Of a DNA stretch of 64,000 nucleotides, positions 11,424 to 21,949 are shown one piece after another. Position 1 is the stretch's first letter; each line of letters opens with the position of its first letter. The stretch spans positions 21,700,001-21,764,000 of the forward strand of contig CM075943.1 in NCBI GenBank assembly GCA_038030265.1, written 5' to 3'. The DNA comes from Corythucha ciliata (Eukaryota; Arthropoda; Insecta; Hemiptera; Tingidae). The notes beneath the pieces were generated by a model that saw nothing but the letters and a program-made list of their open reading frames with translations, was not told the DNA's origin and did not search any database. Both the position numbers and the translations under genes were made by a program.

Positions 11424-11869
11424 AGGGTGTTTCGCAACCAGTCGTGAATACTGAAAGAGGTGATACAACAGGTGATTTAGAGTCGATATTGTTCTTTTCG
11501 ACTTTTTCGAAAACCCATTCGTTCCCGAGATATCGATTAAAATCGATATTTTTGGACATTCGTTACTTTTAATCATTTAAGAGGGCGTAGCGCCGATACA
11601 AAAGCAAAAAAACAAAAACTAATCAGCTCGTTGGAAAGAGCGCAAAATTTCCTTCAAATTTGTGTGCTAAAATAGGAAAAATACCCCCTCCAACGATAAT
11701 AAAATTAGCCCAGAACTTAACGAAAATCCTTTTCTATTTTTTTCCGTTACTATTCAAAGCGTGTTAACTTTCGAATGGGTTTTCGAAAAAGTCGAAAAGA
11801 ACAATATCGACTCTAAATCACCTGTTGTATCACCTCTTTCAGTATTCACGACTGGTTGCGAAACACCCT
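11424..11869. mobile_element. MITE with ~100-bp terminal inverted repeats (agggtgtttcgcaacc)
   Basis: The left arm 11424-11522 and right arm 11771-11869 are near-perfect inverted copies, starting 'agggtgtttcgcaaccagtc'. The spacer of about 250 bp has no ORF of interest. Ends of the 'agggtgtt' type are common in arthropod foldback elements, and the element at 56041-57495 has similar ends. The target duplication is unclear (flanks are AT-rich). Confidence 0.85.
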
Positions 11870-11918
11870 GAATATATTTATTTCTTTATTACTACATTTA
11901 TAAGCTTATGGCCGTTTT

Positions 11919-12505
11919 CTTGTTAGCACGATAACTCTCGAATCTCGAAGAAATTAATTTAGCGGAACGTGCTTTGGCACAAAAATCAGTAGTCATAAGA
12001 CCCCGGTCGGTATTGCATTTGGGCCAAATCGGTCGAGGTTGGGGGGGGGGGATAGGGGTTGAAATGGTCAAAAAATCACTATAAATCACCAGTTGATTCT
12101 AGAAGCATCATATTCAGTACGTATACTCCATGTTAGAGTAACCTTTGATTCCCATTTTAATTTTTTGAAAAAACCGAAGGGGAGGGGGTGTTGCCCCCGG
12201 GGTGGAAGTAAGCGTGTGGTCTTGTTAGCACGATAACTCTCGAAGAAATCAATTTAGCGGAACACGCTTCATTGGTACAAAAATCAGTAGTCATAAGACC
12301 CCGGTCGGTATTGCATTTGGGCCAAATCGGTCAAGGTGGAGGGGGGGATAGGGGTTGAAATGGTCAAAAAATTACTACAATTCACCCGTTGATTCTAGAT
12401 GCATCATATTCTGTACGAATACTCCATGTTAGAGTAGCCTTTGATTCCCATTTTAAATTTTCGAAAAAGACAAGGTGGTGGGGGTGGTCCTACCGGTGTG
12501 GAAGT
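11919..12505 (+). repeat. Tandem duplication, two ~300-bp units
   Basis: The unit at 11919-12217 is repeated at 12221-12505 with modest divergence. Shared landmarks are 'ttgttagcacgataactctc', 'agaccccggtcggtattgca' and a G-run before 'ataggggttgaaatggtc'. Non-coding. Confidence 0.85.
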
Positions 12506-13009
12506 GTAAAAATAGCTTTGCACTTCAATAGTTCATCTTAGCGCTCTTAAATTCGACTCAATAATTTAATGTAACGAAAGCCCTGGGTTCCATCGAGATT
12601 TATCGAAAACTTTGATGGGGGGGGGGGTGAAATGGGGGATGAAATTTCAAAAAATCGCTTAAATTCACACGTTTGTTATAAAATACTTCAAAAAAATTTA
12701 ATATAACAAAGCCCTTGGAAAACTAACGAAACTTTTCGACATTCGAAGAGAGGGTGGTGAAAATAGAGGAAGAAGTTCGGCTTAATGAAACAAATTATGG
12801 GATCAAAATTATTACTTCTGGGACGGCTTTTAGGGTATCCGTATACGGAATGAAATGCACTCTTTCCGACCGTCAGCTGCCGGAGCGAAATTTTTTCTCA
12901 TTGTAGGTGATGATATGTGAGCTCATGATGAGGTTATTGGCTCATTCAAGATTCTGTTTTATTACATCATTTTTGGTGAAGTGTCACTTTTCTCACTAAA
13001 TTTAGTTGA

Positions 13010-13985
13010 ATAAAGTGAGCATTAATTAATTTTGTCTAGACGACCCTGTCTCGGACACTTTGGGATAACTACCCCCTCACCGCAGCCGCACCACCATAAT
13101 ACTGTTCATACCTGTGAATTCGAGGGGAAATACTCATTTATTACTTGTTCTTGGTTCCGAGAAACAGTATATAAAGCGGCCCATACAGGTACAATAAATG
13201 TTGCGCAAACTAGGGGTTGCACAATAAAATTTAACGTTTGTGGCTTGTATTGAATATTGGTGGGTTGCACAATATGTACGAACGACCCATTTTTCATCCG
13301 TAAACAAAATTTTGCACAAATTTATTGCGCAATAATAAAATTATTGTACGTGTATATAGGCCCCTTAACAATGTAATAAAATTGAAGACCACGGGGGAAA
13401 AACGGGCTAACACCTTGTTTTTCAATTTTTCAGGGGGGCTGTTTTAGTACCATAAACGCTATTGGGAACAGCTTGTCAGGGCCAGTTCTTCCCCTGTACA
13501 CGTTTTTTCAAACGCATTTCTCGACCATTAAGACCCGGCGTTTTTCCCCTGATTCGGGGCGACCACTGAACTCACCATGCCAAAATCTATCATAAACCGT
13601 ATTTTACTCATTTCTCGGGAAAATTTGAGTTAGCCCGTTTTTCCCCTGGGGGCTTATTCTCTAACTCCGAAGCAATAGCTTTTTCGAAGTCATATGTTTA
13701 TTTCATTAATTTTCTTCAAACAAATGAATGAAATATATAGACACATGGCTGGCGAAAAAATATTGCTTGTTATTAGCGAATAGGTCCCCTGTGGTCTTCA
13801 AATGGTAACTATTTCATTTTCAGTTTAATTTGGTGATTTCAGCCTCCCCAGCTCTCGAATTCGAAAATGTGACTATGGTGGTGCGGTATGGGGGGAGTAA
13901 TCCCAATAGTTGTCCGAGACAGGGTCGTCTGATCACAAATTAATCATTTATTTAATTGTCGGACCAGTTAAGAAGTAAAGTGAAC
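13010..13985. mobile_element. Foldback element with ~130-bp arms
   Basis: The left arm (about 13016-13140) and right arm (about 13830-13980) are diverged inverted copies. Both contain 'gacgaccctgtctcggac' (or its complement), 'ccgcaccaccata' and 'gaattcgag'. The arms are related to those at 9374-9895. The interior (13150-13790) has no recognisable gene. Confidence 0.65.
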
Positions 13986-13999
13986 ATTATTCAACTGTT

Positions 14000-14450
14000 G
14001 TAAAAAAATTATATTTCAGGTTTTGTTTTAGACTTTGATATACTATGGGTCCTCAAAGAAATTTTCGCCCCCGGGCCCCGACGATAGGTGTTAGTATAGG
14101 TTCACCTCTGCCCCGGATCCTTAAAGTCTATTTACACTGACATTCATAAAACCACCCAACTTTAAAGGGATTTTCCCAAATCCCCCCCCCCCCCCGTGGA
14201 TCCATCACTGTCCTAAATGAAGTCTATGTATGTGCGAAAGAACGAGTTTTTTCGATCAACCAGGGCAAAATATGTAGCCCCAGAGCGCCGGGTAAGGTTA
14301 TAGCCAGGCGCTGACAAGAACCCGAGAAGTTTCCACTCAGGCATGGAGGAAATTTCACACGAGTGTGAAATGTACATATTTAAACAAACAATGTGCATGA
14401 AACAAAAATATACAAATATATTAATTCAACAAAATAGGTAAACAGAGGCA
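14000..14450. other. No gene; downstream flank of NAXD
   Basis: Contains a poly-C run near 14181-14194 and a short stretch at 14221-14256 ('gtgcgaaagaacgag') that recurs inverted at about 24664-24690 and 25015-25035, so it is a dispersed repeat piece. No host gene is seen. Confidence 0.4.
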
Positions 14451-14452
14451 TA

Positions 14453-15612
14453 TCATTTTGATTCTTCTTCGAATAAATCGTGAAATAATTTCGGCAGTTC
14501 AACAATCATATCTGTTGCGAGCATTGACCGAAAATGCTTGGCGAAGGCAGCTCGACTGCATGACTTGACAAGATAACAGGCGCTGAAAGCGGCAAGGATA
14601 TTGTCGGGATACTCGGATGACACGTTGGGATAATCCGACCACCGTCTTAGTGCAGTCCACGCCGCAAATGTTGTTAGAACGCCCGACAGAATATCACCCT
14701 GGCCACCGCATCGACGAAATGAGCCAGCCACATCGCAATTCAGATATGTGTCCGAGTTGCCGACGATATCGACGTTTCCTTTGAGGGTGAGGGTTACATT
14801 TTGACCAAGGGTTCGGCATAGAAGTTCGACATCCCTCTCTGCTGGGAGTTGGTATTTATGACCTAAAATCGTGTACACTAAATTGTTGAACTCCACCACA
14901 TTCGGAGTCAAATATAGATCGCCTTGATAATCTTTAAATATTGTAGGATTGTGTGACAAAAAGTGGATTCCATCTGCGTCAAGCACAATTGGACGGAATT
15001 GGCCCTGTTCACTCGGCGTGACTTTCAACTCTTGAACAACGCTGAGAACATTATTGAGTACGGTGTCATTCCTGCCCAGACCGGGTCCAATGAGAACGGC
15101 GTGTAGCCTTTTGAGCCACGGTGAAATACGAACTACGGCGTCATCTGAATCGAGATAGGGCAGTACCATGAGTTCTGGACAGTAGGATTTGATAGCAATA
15201 GCCGCGCTTGACGTGCAAAAAACATAAGCCAAGTCCGCTCCGGTTCGGAGAGCACTGATTCCGGCGAAATAAGGAGCTCCGGTAAATTCAACTGATCCTC
15301 CGAAGATGCCGATCCGACCGCAAGTTCCTTTGTGCGCCGTTTCGGACAACAAAGGTACGAGCTTTCTGCAGCGAGTGAAGAACTCAGGCTTCAAAGACAT
15401 TCTTCCTGGGGGAAATATAAAAGATTTTCCGTAAAAACACTGTACATCAACCGGCAAAACGGCACGTAGTGACAAGCCAAATGTTGCCGGAACCTAAACC
15501 TTCCTCCACGCTCATTTTGCCCCATGCCCCATATCTTACTTCTCACCCCTTCTTCGCTTATCAAACTCCTTATCCTTGTTCGCGCATACACGATTCTCGC
15601 AGCTGAGGTCAT
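14453..15612 (-). CDS. NAXD: ATP-dependent (S)-NAD(P)H-hydrate dehydratase (2 exons)
   Basis: Ribokinase-like repair enzyme that dehydrates the S form of NADHX/NADPHX back to NAD(P)H using ATP; it works with the epimerase NAXE. Exon 2 (14453-15405) holds the whole catalytic domain: HKGTCGRIGIFGGS near the N-terminus, FTGAPYFAGISALRTGADL, the glycine-rich VLIGPGLGRND, VLDADGIHFL, LTPNVVEF, and the nucleotide-site motif FRRCGGQGDILSGVL. I infer a first exon 15540-15612 (ATG at 15612) joined by a 134-bp intron (donor GTAAG, acceptor CCCCCAG). The phases match and give a 341-aa protein whose start (MTSAARIVYARTRIRS) looks like a mitochondrial presequence. Without splicing, exon 2 stays open back to an ATG at 15475, giving 340 aa without that leader. 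Confidence 0.95.
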
Positions 15613-15979
15613 TTTTCGTCAACCGAACGCAAACGGTGGAAGGGTGACGTCAGCTGAACTGCCAATGCCAAATCTTTTTTGTTATCCTTTCTCTGCAGAA
15701 TAAAATTGTGGATCGGGAGCCCTTGTTTAGTAGACAACCCTCGGACGGAGCATCAGTGTAACTTGACGTTTTCTGCGAGACGCATATTAACGCGTTCACT
15801 AGTCATTCTCTGTGATCATAAAATCCTCCTTGACACAGGTAATAAAACAAAATTCAGCTGATGCCTCAGTATTTATTTTGAAGTGAAATCGTAAATTAGC
15901 CCCTTTTTTTCGTTATCGTTAGGTCAAGTGATTAAAATAAACGAAGAAATCCAAATTCTAATTCAGGTCTTGGTTCGTG

Positions 15980-16432
15980 ATGGTGCGGAAAAAGTCGAAA
16001 AAGGGGGCAATTTGAATTTGTTCTGACAAGTCTGGGCTACGTCCGTCGGAAGTATACGCTTACAACCCTCAAGTTCGTTGTCCTGAGGAATTGACCAAAA
16101 TGAGAAACGTCAAAAGTACTTTTAACGCTTTGAAAATCGTCCGATTCGCCGCCCATCATAAACGTGAGTAGTTGGCATATGTGCTTATTAATAGAATACT
16201 ACGCTGTTGAAAAATTTGCCTTCTATTTATTTGGTCCTTGACGTTACTCGGACTCGTGTATTGCCATCTTTTTGATTTGTTTTCCATTCCTGTACACTCT
16301 TCCTCTCTTGTTTTTGCACGCTTAAGTGTTCAGGATGAAGGCCAAGGTGACAGACATCTATCGCATTTCAAGTATACCTTCTGGGTGTACACAAGGTCGT
16401 TGCAAGAAGAGAAGAGTAATCACTTCTTCTAA
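15980..16432 (+). pseudogene. Possible eIF4E-family (4EHP-like) fragment
   Basis: A short open segment ending at a good donor (about 16098-16164, ...FNALKIVRFAAHHK|gtgagt) is followed, after a possible acceptor TTCAG at 16329-16333, by an open frame containing HLSHFKYTFWVYTRSLQEE and a stop at 16430-16432. The YTFW-Y-R pattern recalls the start of the cap-binding domain of eIF4E2/4EHP. The phases of the two pieces do not agree, the downstream core is absent, and an A-run follows the stop, so this is at best a fragment or pseudogene. It lies head-to-head with NAXD, so this stretch could equally be promoter sequence. Weak call. Confidence 0.22.
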
Positions 16433-16439
16433 AAAAAAA

Positions 16440-17040
16440 GAGACCACTATATTTCTTAGTGCCATTTGGCTAGTTTATTAATTATTACGATAAGATAATG
16501 TTGGTGATGGCTGGTTTTGTGCAATGCCTCTACTCCTATAACTCTGCCTTGAATTACATCGTATTTGTCTCGTGGATCTATGTTGAAAGTTAGGACCTGA
16601 TTTCATTTTTGGGACCTCGAATTTTTTTTTCTGAACACACACGCAGTATACCCTTGGTCCACATATTCTCAAAAGGACGATAAGAGGAAGAAGGGGGAGG
16701 GGGCTTCATTTCTGCATTATTGTGGATCAAGAACGTGATTGAAGGTCAAACACATTTCCAAAGAAGCATTCTCATTTTTATTGAAAAAGATGAAATGGAG
16801 AACACCCCATTTTAAAATCGTCAGCCAGCTTTCCAAGCTCACTATTGACCGTGAAATCTGCCGGACAGGCTGGCACTCTCAATATGACCGTTATTCTTTC
16901 TGGCATAGATTTCTATTTATCCGTATTTCCGTCTTTCTGATTGAATATGCAGTTCTTCCTTGAAGTGCACCAATTCATTGAACAATCAACTGTCAGCTGC
17001 TATAGGGTTGCCAACTCGAAGTTTAACAAAATCAGGACAA
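16440..17040. other. No gene recognised
   Basis: Only short ORFs (for example 16739-16963 +) without recognisable domains. Confidence 0.35.
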
Positions 17041-17129
17041 AAGTTTCAGAGTCAGGACAAAAAAGGACAACCGGAGGAGGACAAAAAAAATGAAAAACCC
17101 ACACACAGACCAAGCCACTCGACCAAACC

Positions 17130-17730
17130 ATAAATGCACGAACCACAGAATGCCCCAACCACAAAATGCTCAAACCACGAAATGCTCCAGCCGCAAAATG
17201 CTCTAACCACAAAGCGCTCTAACAACAAAATGTTCTAACCACCACATCCTATAACCACAAAATGCTTAAACCACAAAATGTTCTAACCACAAAATAATCC
17301 AGCCACATATAATGCTTGGAGGACTTTGTGGTTGGAGCACTTTTGGTTTAGTCGAGTGCCCCGGTTTTTTATTTTTTGTCCCGGCAGATTTTGGACTCTG
17401 AAACTTTTGTCTCGATTTTGTCCAATTTCGAATTGGCAACCACAAAGTCGAGAGCTCTAACCACAAAATTACCTAAACAACGTGCTCTAAATACAAATTG
17501 CTTAAACCACAAAATTCTCAAACTACAAAATGCTCCAACCTCATAATGTTTTAACCACAAAATTCTCTAACTACACTGTGCTCTAACCACAAAATGCTCC
17601 AACCACAAAAGCTTGGTTCCCAAAAAGCTCAAATCACAATAATACCTCTAATCAGAAATGCTTAAAATACAAAATGCTCCAACCACAAAATGCTCTAACC
17701 ACAAAAACACGTCGAAAGCTGCAACTCCAA
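17130..17730. repeat. ~17-bp degenerate array 'aaccacaaaatgctct'
   Basis: More than twenty imperfect copies of 'ctaaccacaaaatgctcc' run along this stretch, with about 150 bp in the middle (17310-17450) partly in the opposite sense. The minus-strand ORFs here are by-products of the array. The following 17730-18210 contains a poly-C run near 17902 and no gene. Confidence 0.8.
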
Positions 17731-18210
17731 AATGCTCTAACCCTAAGAAGCGAGAAGGTTCACACGCATCTTCATTCCAAGAATAAAATTATTGTATGCC
17801 CGATTCAATTTTTTAGAAATTTAGAGCAGAATCTTGGAAGAATTGCGTCCCGGTATGACCTTGACTGGGACAAAATTAACCAAACCGGGACTGTCCTGGA
17901 ACCCCCCCCCCCGGGGGCGTTTGGCCGCCCTAGTGAGCTGCGTGAAGAGACTGTGTGCCGATGAATGTATAAACGAGCGTTTCCTCAGCTAAACCAGAAA
18001 GTAATCACGCAGGATAATTTGGCTTGTACATCCTGTTATTGCATGTTCTCTACTAGCTCCAAGCAATAACCGCAAAATTTTCCGGTTTTGTATGAACAGC
18101 AGCATTGCGAAATCGGGAGTGAGGTGGAAAAATAGACGAGATATTGTAAGTTACTGAAGATTTATCAGCCATTAGGGGCGTAGTCAGCCCTTAATCTATG
18201 GGTGGGTTTC

Positions 18211-18819
18211 TGTTGAAGTTTTAAGGTCTGTTCGCGGAGAAAAAGTGTAGGGTAGTGTAGTGTAGTTTAGGACAGGTTGGGGTAGCTGGTGTAGGCGAGG
18301 GCAGCGAGGATTTTTTTGCTACACGAACGCTTTCAGAACAGCCAGTTCATAACAGCAATTCATAACAGTCGTGATATTTTCCGAGTTGTCGGGAAAAACT
18401 CACGTGAGGTGGTTGCTATGGCGAAATAATACTATTTCTGATGAAACGTCCTTGGATACCGCTTGTGGGATTATTTCCCGACAACTCTAACTAGGGCCCC
18501 CCTGTGCATGTTAAATAAGAGTTATCAATTTATAACAAAAAATTGGAGTAACTTCGGGCAGCCCGGAGTAGCTCTGAACTCATCGCGAACGCCCTACACT
18601 CGCTACACTAACTACACTCGTCTGCTCGCGAACGCTTTTCGGGCGCCCGAGAGTACCCTCGGGCAACCTAGTGTAGCTTCGCGAACAGACCTTTAATTAT
18701 CGAACACATGGTTGCCTCTATAAATTGTTTGTCGTTCCCTTTTTGCCTTTCCTAAAAATATACTTTTCTTTTTCGCGTTTACTTTGCCTTCTTCACTGCC
18801 GCTCCTGCCGTAAACTTCA
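18211..18819 (+). repeat. Copia 5' LTR, split by a MITE
   Basis: Matches the 3' LTR over about 140 bp on either side of the insertion at 18224-18692. Shared landmarks are 'attatcgaacacatggttgc' and 'cgcgtttactttgccttctt'. The two LTRs differ by small indels and a few substitutions, so the insertion is not very recent. Confidence 0.9.
18224..18692. mobile_element. 469-bp MITE with TTA target duplication
   Basis: Starts AGGTCTGTTCGCG and ends CGCGAACAGACCT. It is flanked by TTA at 18221-18223 and 18693-18695, and the uninterrupted 3' LTR shows the empty site (gttttaattatcg). TTA/TAA duplications are typical of PIF/Harbinger elements. The inside is rich in 'gtgtag' on the left and 'ctacac' on the right. 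The part about 18405-18515 (with 'ggttgctatgg') has a diverged relative at 42595-42715. Confidence 0.9.
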
Positions 18820-18868
18820 ATTGATTATGGGCCAAGAAGAGAAGTAAGCGCCAAACGAAAGAAGTAAG

Positions 18869-19520
18869 ATGGATGTCAAAGTCGTACTTGACAAGCTCCA
18901 CGGTGCGAACTGGCCGAGGTGGAAGAGGCAGATGGAATTGCTTCTGAAGCATCATGAAGTATTCGAGATCGTGGTAGGAACTTCTTTATGTCCCGATGAT
19001 GGTGAATCGGAAGTTAAGAAATGGAAGAAGGCAGATTCTCTGGCTCAAGTCATTCTCGTTATAAATATGAACTATACAAATGTCGACCTGACTGCTGCGT
19101 GTAATTCTGAAAACGAGATATGGAAGAAACTTTTTTCTGTCCATGATCAGACAGGTTACTCGAATCGTTTTTCTCGGTGGAAAAGAAGGAAGATGAGAAT
19201 ATCGCGTCTTATGTATCTCGAATGGAAAGACTTTTCTCCGAAATCAATGACGAATTGAACAAACTTTCGAAGGTTCAGTTGCCGGAATTACTTTTATTGA
19301 GCAGAGTAATGAGCACGCTACCAGCCGAATAACTTGAATTCAGGAATGTGTTGGAGAGCATTCCTGTTGGTGAAAGAACTGTTAATCTTCTGTTGGAAAG
19401 GCTGAGTTTAATAGAAATGAGACTTCCTGGTCAACTTTCGAGTATAAACGGATCTGCGCTCGAAGCCAAGTCAACCTTCAAAAACAAGAAGTCTCACATT
19501 CAACAGAAGAAAAGTAAATA
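18869..19520 (+). pseudogene. Copia gag (UBN2-type), frameshifted
   Basis: Opens MDVKVVLDKLHGANWPRWKR, the usual gag start in which the element's Gag binds its RNA. The first frame is lost near 19165; the continuing gag reading (for example NIASYVSRMERLFSEINDEL) lies in another frame, with a further in-frame stop near 19330. A stretch unrelated to gag (about 19525-19640) precedes the zinc knuckle. Confidence 0.85.
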
Positions 19521-19663
19521 ACGATTTTCAGTTATCGGGTTGTGGTCAGACAGAGTGAACAAATTAGACTATGGTCAAGCTTTCGATTTATTTAAAATCA
19601 TCCTCAGGACCTAGTCCAAGGTTATAAATAATAATATGGGGTTGACATAAGAAAAGAAGTAAA

Positions 19664-19945
19664 TGTTTGAAATGCTTTATTTGTGATGAAGAGGGTCATT
19701 TTGAAGCAAAGTGCCCTAAAAATAAAGTAAACTCAAGTGTCTGTTTTTCGGCGCTTGGAAATTCGAATAACGAAAAGTGGATAGCAGACAGTGGAGCGTC
19801 GCACCACATGGTGAACAAAAAGGAATGGTTTTGTTCCTATAGCAAATTTCCTCACCCTATAGACGTGACTGTGAGGAATAACGCGACAATAAAGGCCTTC
19901 GGAGAAGGTACGGTTATTGTGGAAGCAGTCGTCGGGGGGGTCTGT
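19664..19945 (+). pseudogene. Copia zinc knuckle and aspartic protease start
   Basis: CFICDEEGHFEAKC fits the CX2CX4HX4C zinc knuckle that packages element RNA. It is followed by WIADSGASHHM, the DSG catalytic motif of the Copia protease. The frame then runs into the satellite near 19945 and stops. Confidence 0.88.
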
Positions 19946-20930
19946 CTAAAACGCGGATCTGCAGATATGCAAGATTAACACCTCGCATCTGCAGATCTGC
20001 AGATTAACACCCCAAATCTGCAGATTAACACCTAAAATTCCGTAATTCAACGAAAATGACACTACAATTGAAAAATAAAGTTAAAGTAGACCAATAATAG
20101 GCACAACATTACCGATCATATTTTAATAAGACAATAATGAATAAGCGACACACTCGAACAATCACTTTTACTTCATTCGCGCAGACTTCAATTGCATGCA
20201 ACAGCCAATCATACCATTTACAAAAATTTGCTTAAATTTTGACGCTTCCATGTAAATACAACAGGCACTTCCCCCCCTACCGTGCAAATCTGCAGATTCA
20301 TAAAAGCCTGCAGATCGGTCACTTAGCGTTAATTATTAAGCCTCAAAATGCATAATAGAGCTAATACAACAATTTAGGATAATTCACCTCAATTTCGACC
20401 CCTCCTTGTCAATACAATAGGCACTTCCCCCCCCCCCCTAGCGTGCAGATCTGCAGATTCATAAAAGCCTGCAGTTCGGCCACTTAGCGTTACTTATTAA
20501 GCCTCAAAATGCATAATAGAGCTAATACAACAATTTAAAATAATTCACCTACATTTTGACCCCTTCTTGTCAATACAACAGGCACTTTCCCCCCGTAGCG
20601 TGCAGATCTGCAGATTCATAAAAACCTGCAGATCGGCCACTTAGCGTTAATTGTTCAGCCTCAAAATGCATAATATAGCTAATACAACAATTTACAGTAA
20701 TTCACCTCAATTTTGCCCCCTCCTGGTCAATACAACTAGCACTTCCCCCCGTAGCGTGCAGCCCCCCTATTCTGTAACTCTTAACGCAAGCGTTAGCGAA
20801 ATAAACAAGGTGAATAATTAAAAATAATCAGCTGAGAAATTTTGCTAACGCACGCGTTATGAGTTACAGAATAAAGGGGCAGATCTGCAGATTCATAAAA
20901 TCCTGCTGAATTATGGTTCAAAAGCAGACA
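19945..20930. repeat. Satellite of ~158-bp units inside the Copia element
   Basis: The landmark 'gcagatctgcagattcataa' recurs at about 20282, 20443, 20600 and 20756, a spacing of 156-161 bp, each time with 'cctgcagatcggccacttag' and a C-run. A shorter mix of 'atctgcagat' repeats (19960-20035) forms the left edge. The last unit is split by the MITE at 20761-20880. The satellite sits exactly where protease/integrase sequence is missing. Confidence 0.88.
20761..20880. mobile_element. ~120-bp MITE, family X copy 1, inside a satellite unit
   Basis: Terminal inverted repeats of about 37 bp run 'cccctattctgtaactctta' inward through 'cgttagc'. The surrounding satellite unit shows the empty site (gtgcagatctgc), implying a short duplication of about GCAG. 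A second copy lies at 22763-22882. Confidence 0.88.
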
Positions 20931-21310
20931 CCCTTCTCCAATAGATCACTTCGAGCCATTCGGAACGCCTTGCTACGTCCATGTACCGAAACAAAAAAGA
21001 AGCAAGTGGTCACCGAAATCTGAAAAAGGAATTTTGGTCGGATATTGTGGAGAGCGTGATGGATATCGTGTTTACGTTAGTCGCAACGTTATAATGTCAG
21101 CTGACGTAATTTTCGAACCTGAGAAGAGTGCTGACGCAACGCCTTCAACGACGGTAACTAGGAAAAACGCAACACAGCCGTCACCTCCCCCCCCCCCCAC
21201 AAGTTGAAGTAAAGGAAGTCGTCGTTCACTCAATAATGCCAAAGTCAGGCTCGGATAATGACTCAGAGGGAGAAAACGCATCGGTTGTCAACGCTAATTT
21301 CGAAACGCCT
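20905..21310 (+). pseudogene. Copia integrase C-terminal part
   Basis: The frame reads HFEPFGTPCYVHVPK, then SKWSPKSEKGILVGY and RVYVSRNVIMSADVIFEPEK. This is the conserved Copia segment after the integrase core. The DDE catalytic part upstream is absent. The frame is broken after a C-run near 21188. Confidence 0.88.
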
Positions 21311-21312
21311 TA

Positions 21313-21499
21313 GGCCCGGCGCACACTAGGAGAAAAAAGACGCCGACGCGCGCGTCAGCGTCCGACTCGTGCAGTAAAAACACATAGAACTCTATGGGGC
21401 CTTTCACATTGGACGCTTACGCGAGAGTCGTCTCTTCCCCGAGAAAAAAGACACCGACTCGCGCGTCGGCGTCTTTTTTCTTATAGTGTGCCCCCGGCC
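21313..21499. mobile_element. 187-bp MITE with TTA target duplication
   Basis: Ends GGCCCGGCGCACAC and GTGTGCCCCCGGCC, flanked by TTA at 21310-21312 and 21500-21502. The interior is palindromic around 'aaaaaagacgccgacgcgcg' and 'cgcgcgtcggcgtctttttt', with a short central spacer. PIF/Harbinger-like by target duplication; family distinct from the one at 18224. Confidence 0.85.
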
Positions 21500-21502
21500 T
21501 TA

Positions 21503-21687
21503 CGATTCAGAGGGAGAAAATTCGTATGAGAACTTGAAGCTTGACGGTTGTGTGGGATCGGAACAGGAGGAAGTCGCTGATGAATCTATAAATCGAATCG
21601 TAACTCGTTCTGGGAGGGCTATGAGAACTTCAGCTCATCAAGAAGATTTTGTCTTTATTTCTGAGGGACTACTAGGGTCTGCCTAGC
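21503..21687 (+). pseudogene. Copia integrase-RT linker remnant
   Basis: Reads NRIVTRSGRAMRTS and then FVFISEGLLGSA before a stop. This resembles the basic linker between integrase and reverse transcriptase. It leads directly to the 3' LTR, marking an internal deletion of RT and RNase H. Confidence 0.65.
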
Positions 21688-21739
21688 CCTCTACTCAACT
21701 CCCTGGGTACGCCTTCCTTCGACATTTAAATAGAGGGAG

Positions 21740-21885
21740 TGTTGAAGTTTTAATTATCGAACACATGGTTGCCTCTATAAATTGTTTTATTGTCGTTCCC
21801 TTTTTGCCTTTCCTAAAAATACATAATACTTTTCTTTTTCGCGTTTACTTTGCCTTCTTCACTGCCGTTCCTGCGGTAAACTTCA
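21740..21885 (+). repeat. Copia 3' LTR, uninterrupted
   Basis: 146 bp from TGTTGAAG to AACTTCA, preceded by the purine tract AGAGGGAG. It supplies the empty-site reference for the MITE in the 5' LTR. Confidence 0.9.
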
Positions 21886-21949
21886 ATTGTTTCTTTACCA
21901 GAAAAGATGTCACCTATTGCAGGCAATGGGTAAAACGGATTACTTAAAT

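Larger units (their letters stand above)
11312..12910 (+). repeat. Dispersed composite repeat D1, copy 2
   Basis: Colinear with 1223-2650. The left edge 11312-11403 matches 1223-1312, and the right part (about 12520-12900) matches 2150-2620, including the terminal 'gcactctttccgaccg'. This copy is interrupted by a 446-bp MITE (11424-11869) and by a tandem duplication of about 300 bp (11919-12505). Confidence 0.65.
18211..21885 (+). mobile_element. Ty1/Copia LTR retrotransposon, internally deleted and heavily interrupted
   Basis: The 5' LTR (18211-18819, interrupted by a 469-bp MITE) and 3' LTR (21740-21885) begin TGTTGAAG and end ACTTCA. The primer site just after the 5' LTR (18820-18832) contains ATTATGGGCC, close to the internal initiator-Met tRNA site used by Drosophila copia. 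Order: gag, zinc knuckle plus protease, [satellite], end of integrase, linker, purine-rich AGAGGGAG, 3' LTR. Reverse transcriptase and RNase H are missing, so the copy cannot be autonomous. Confidence 0.9.
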
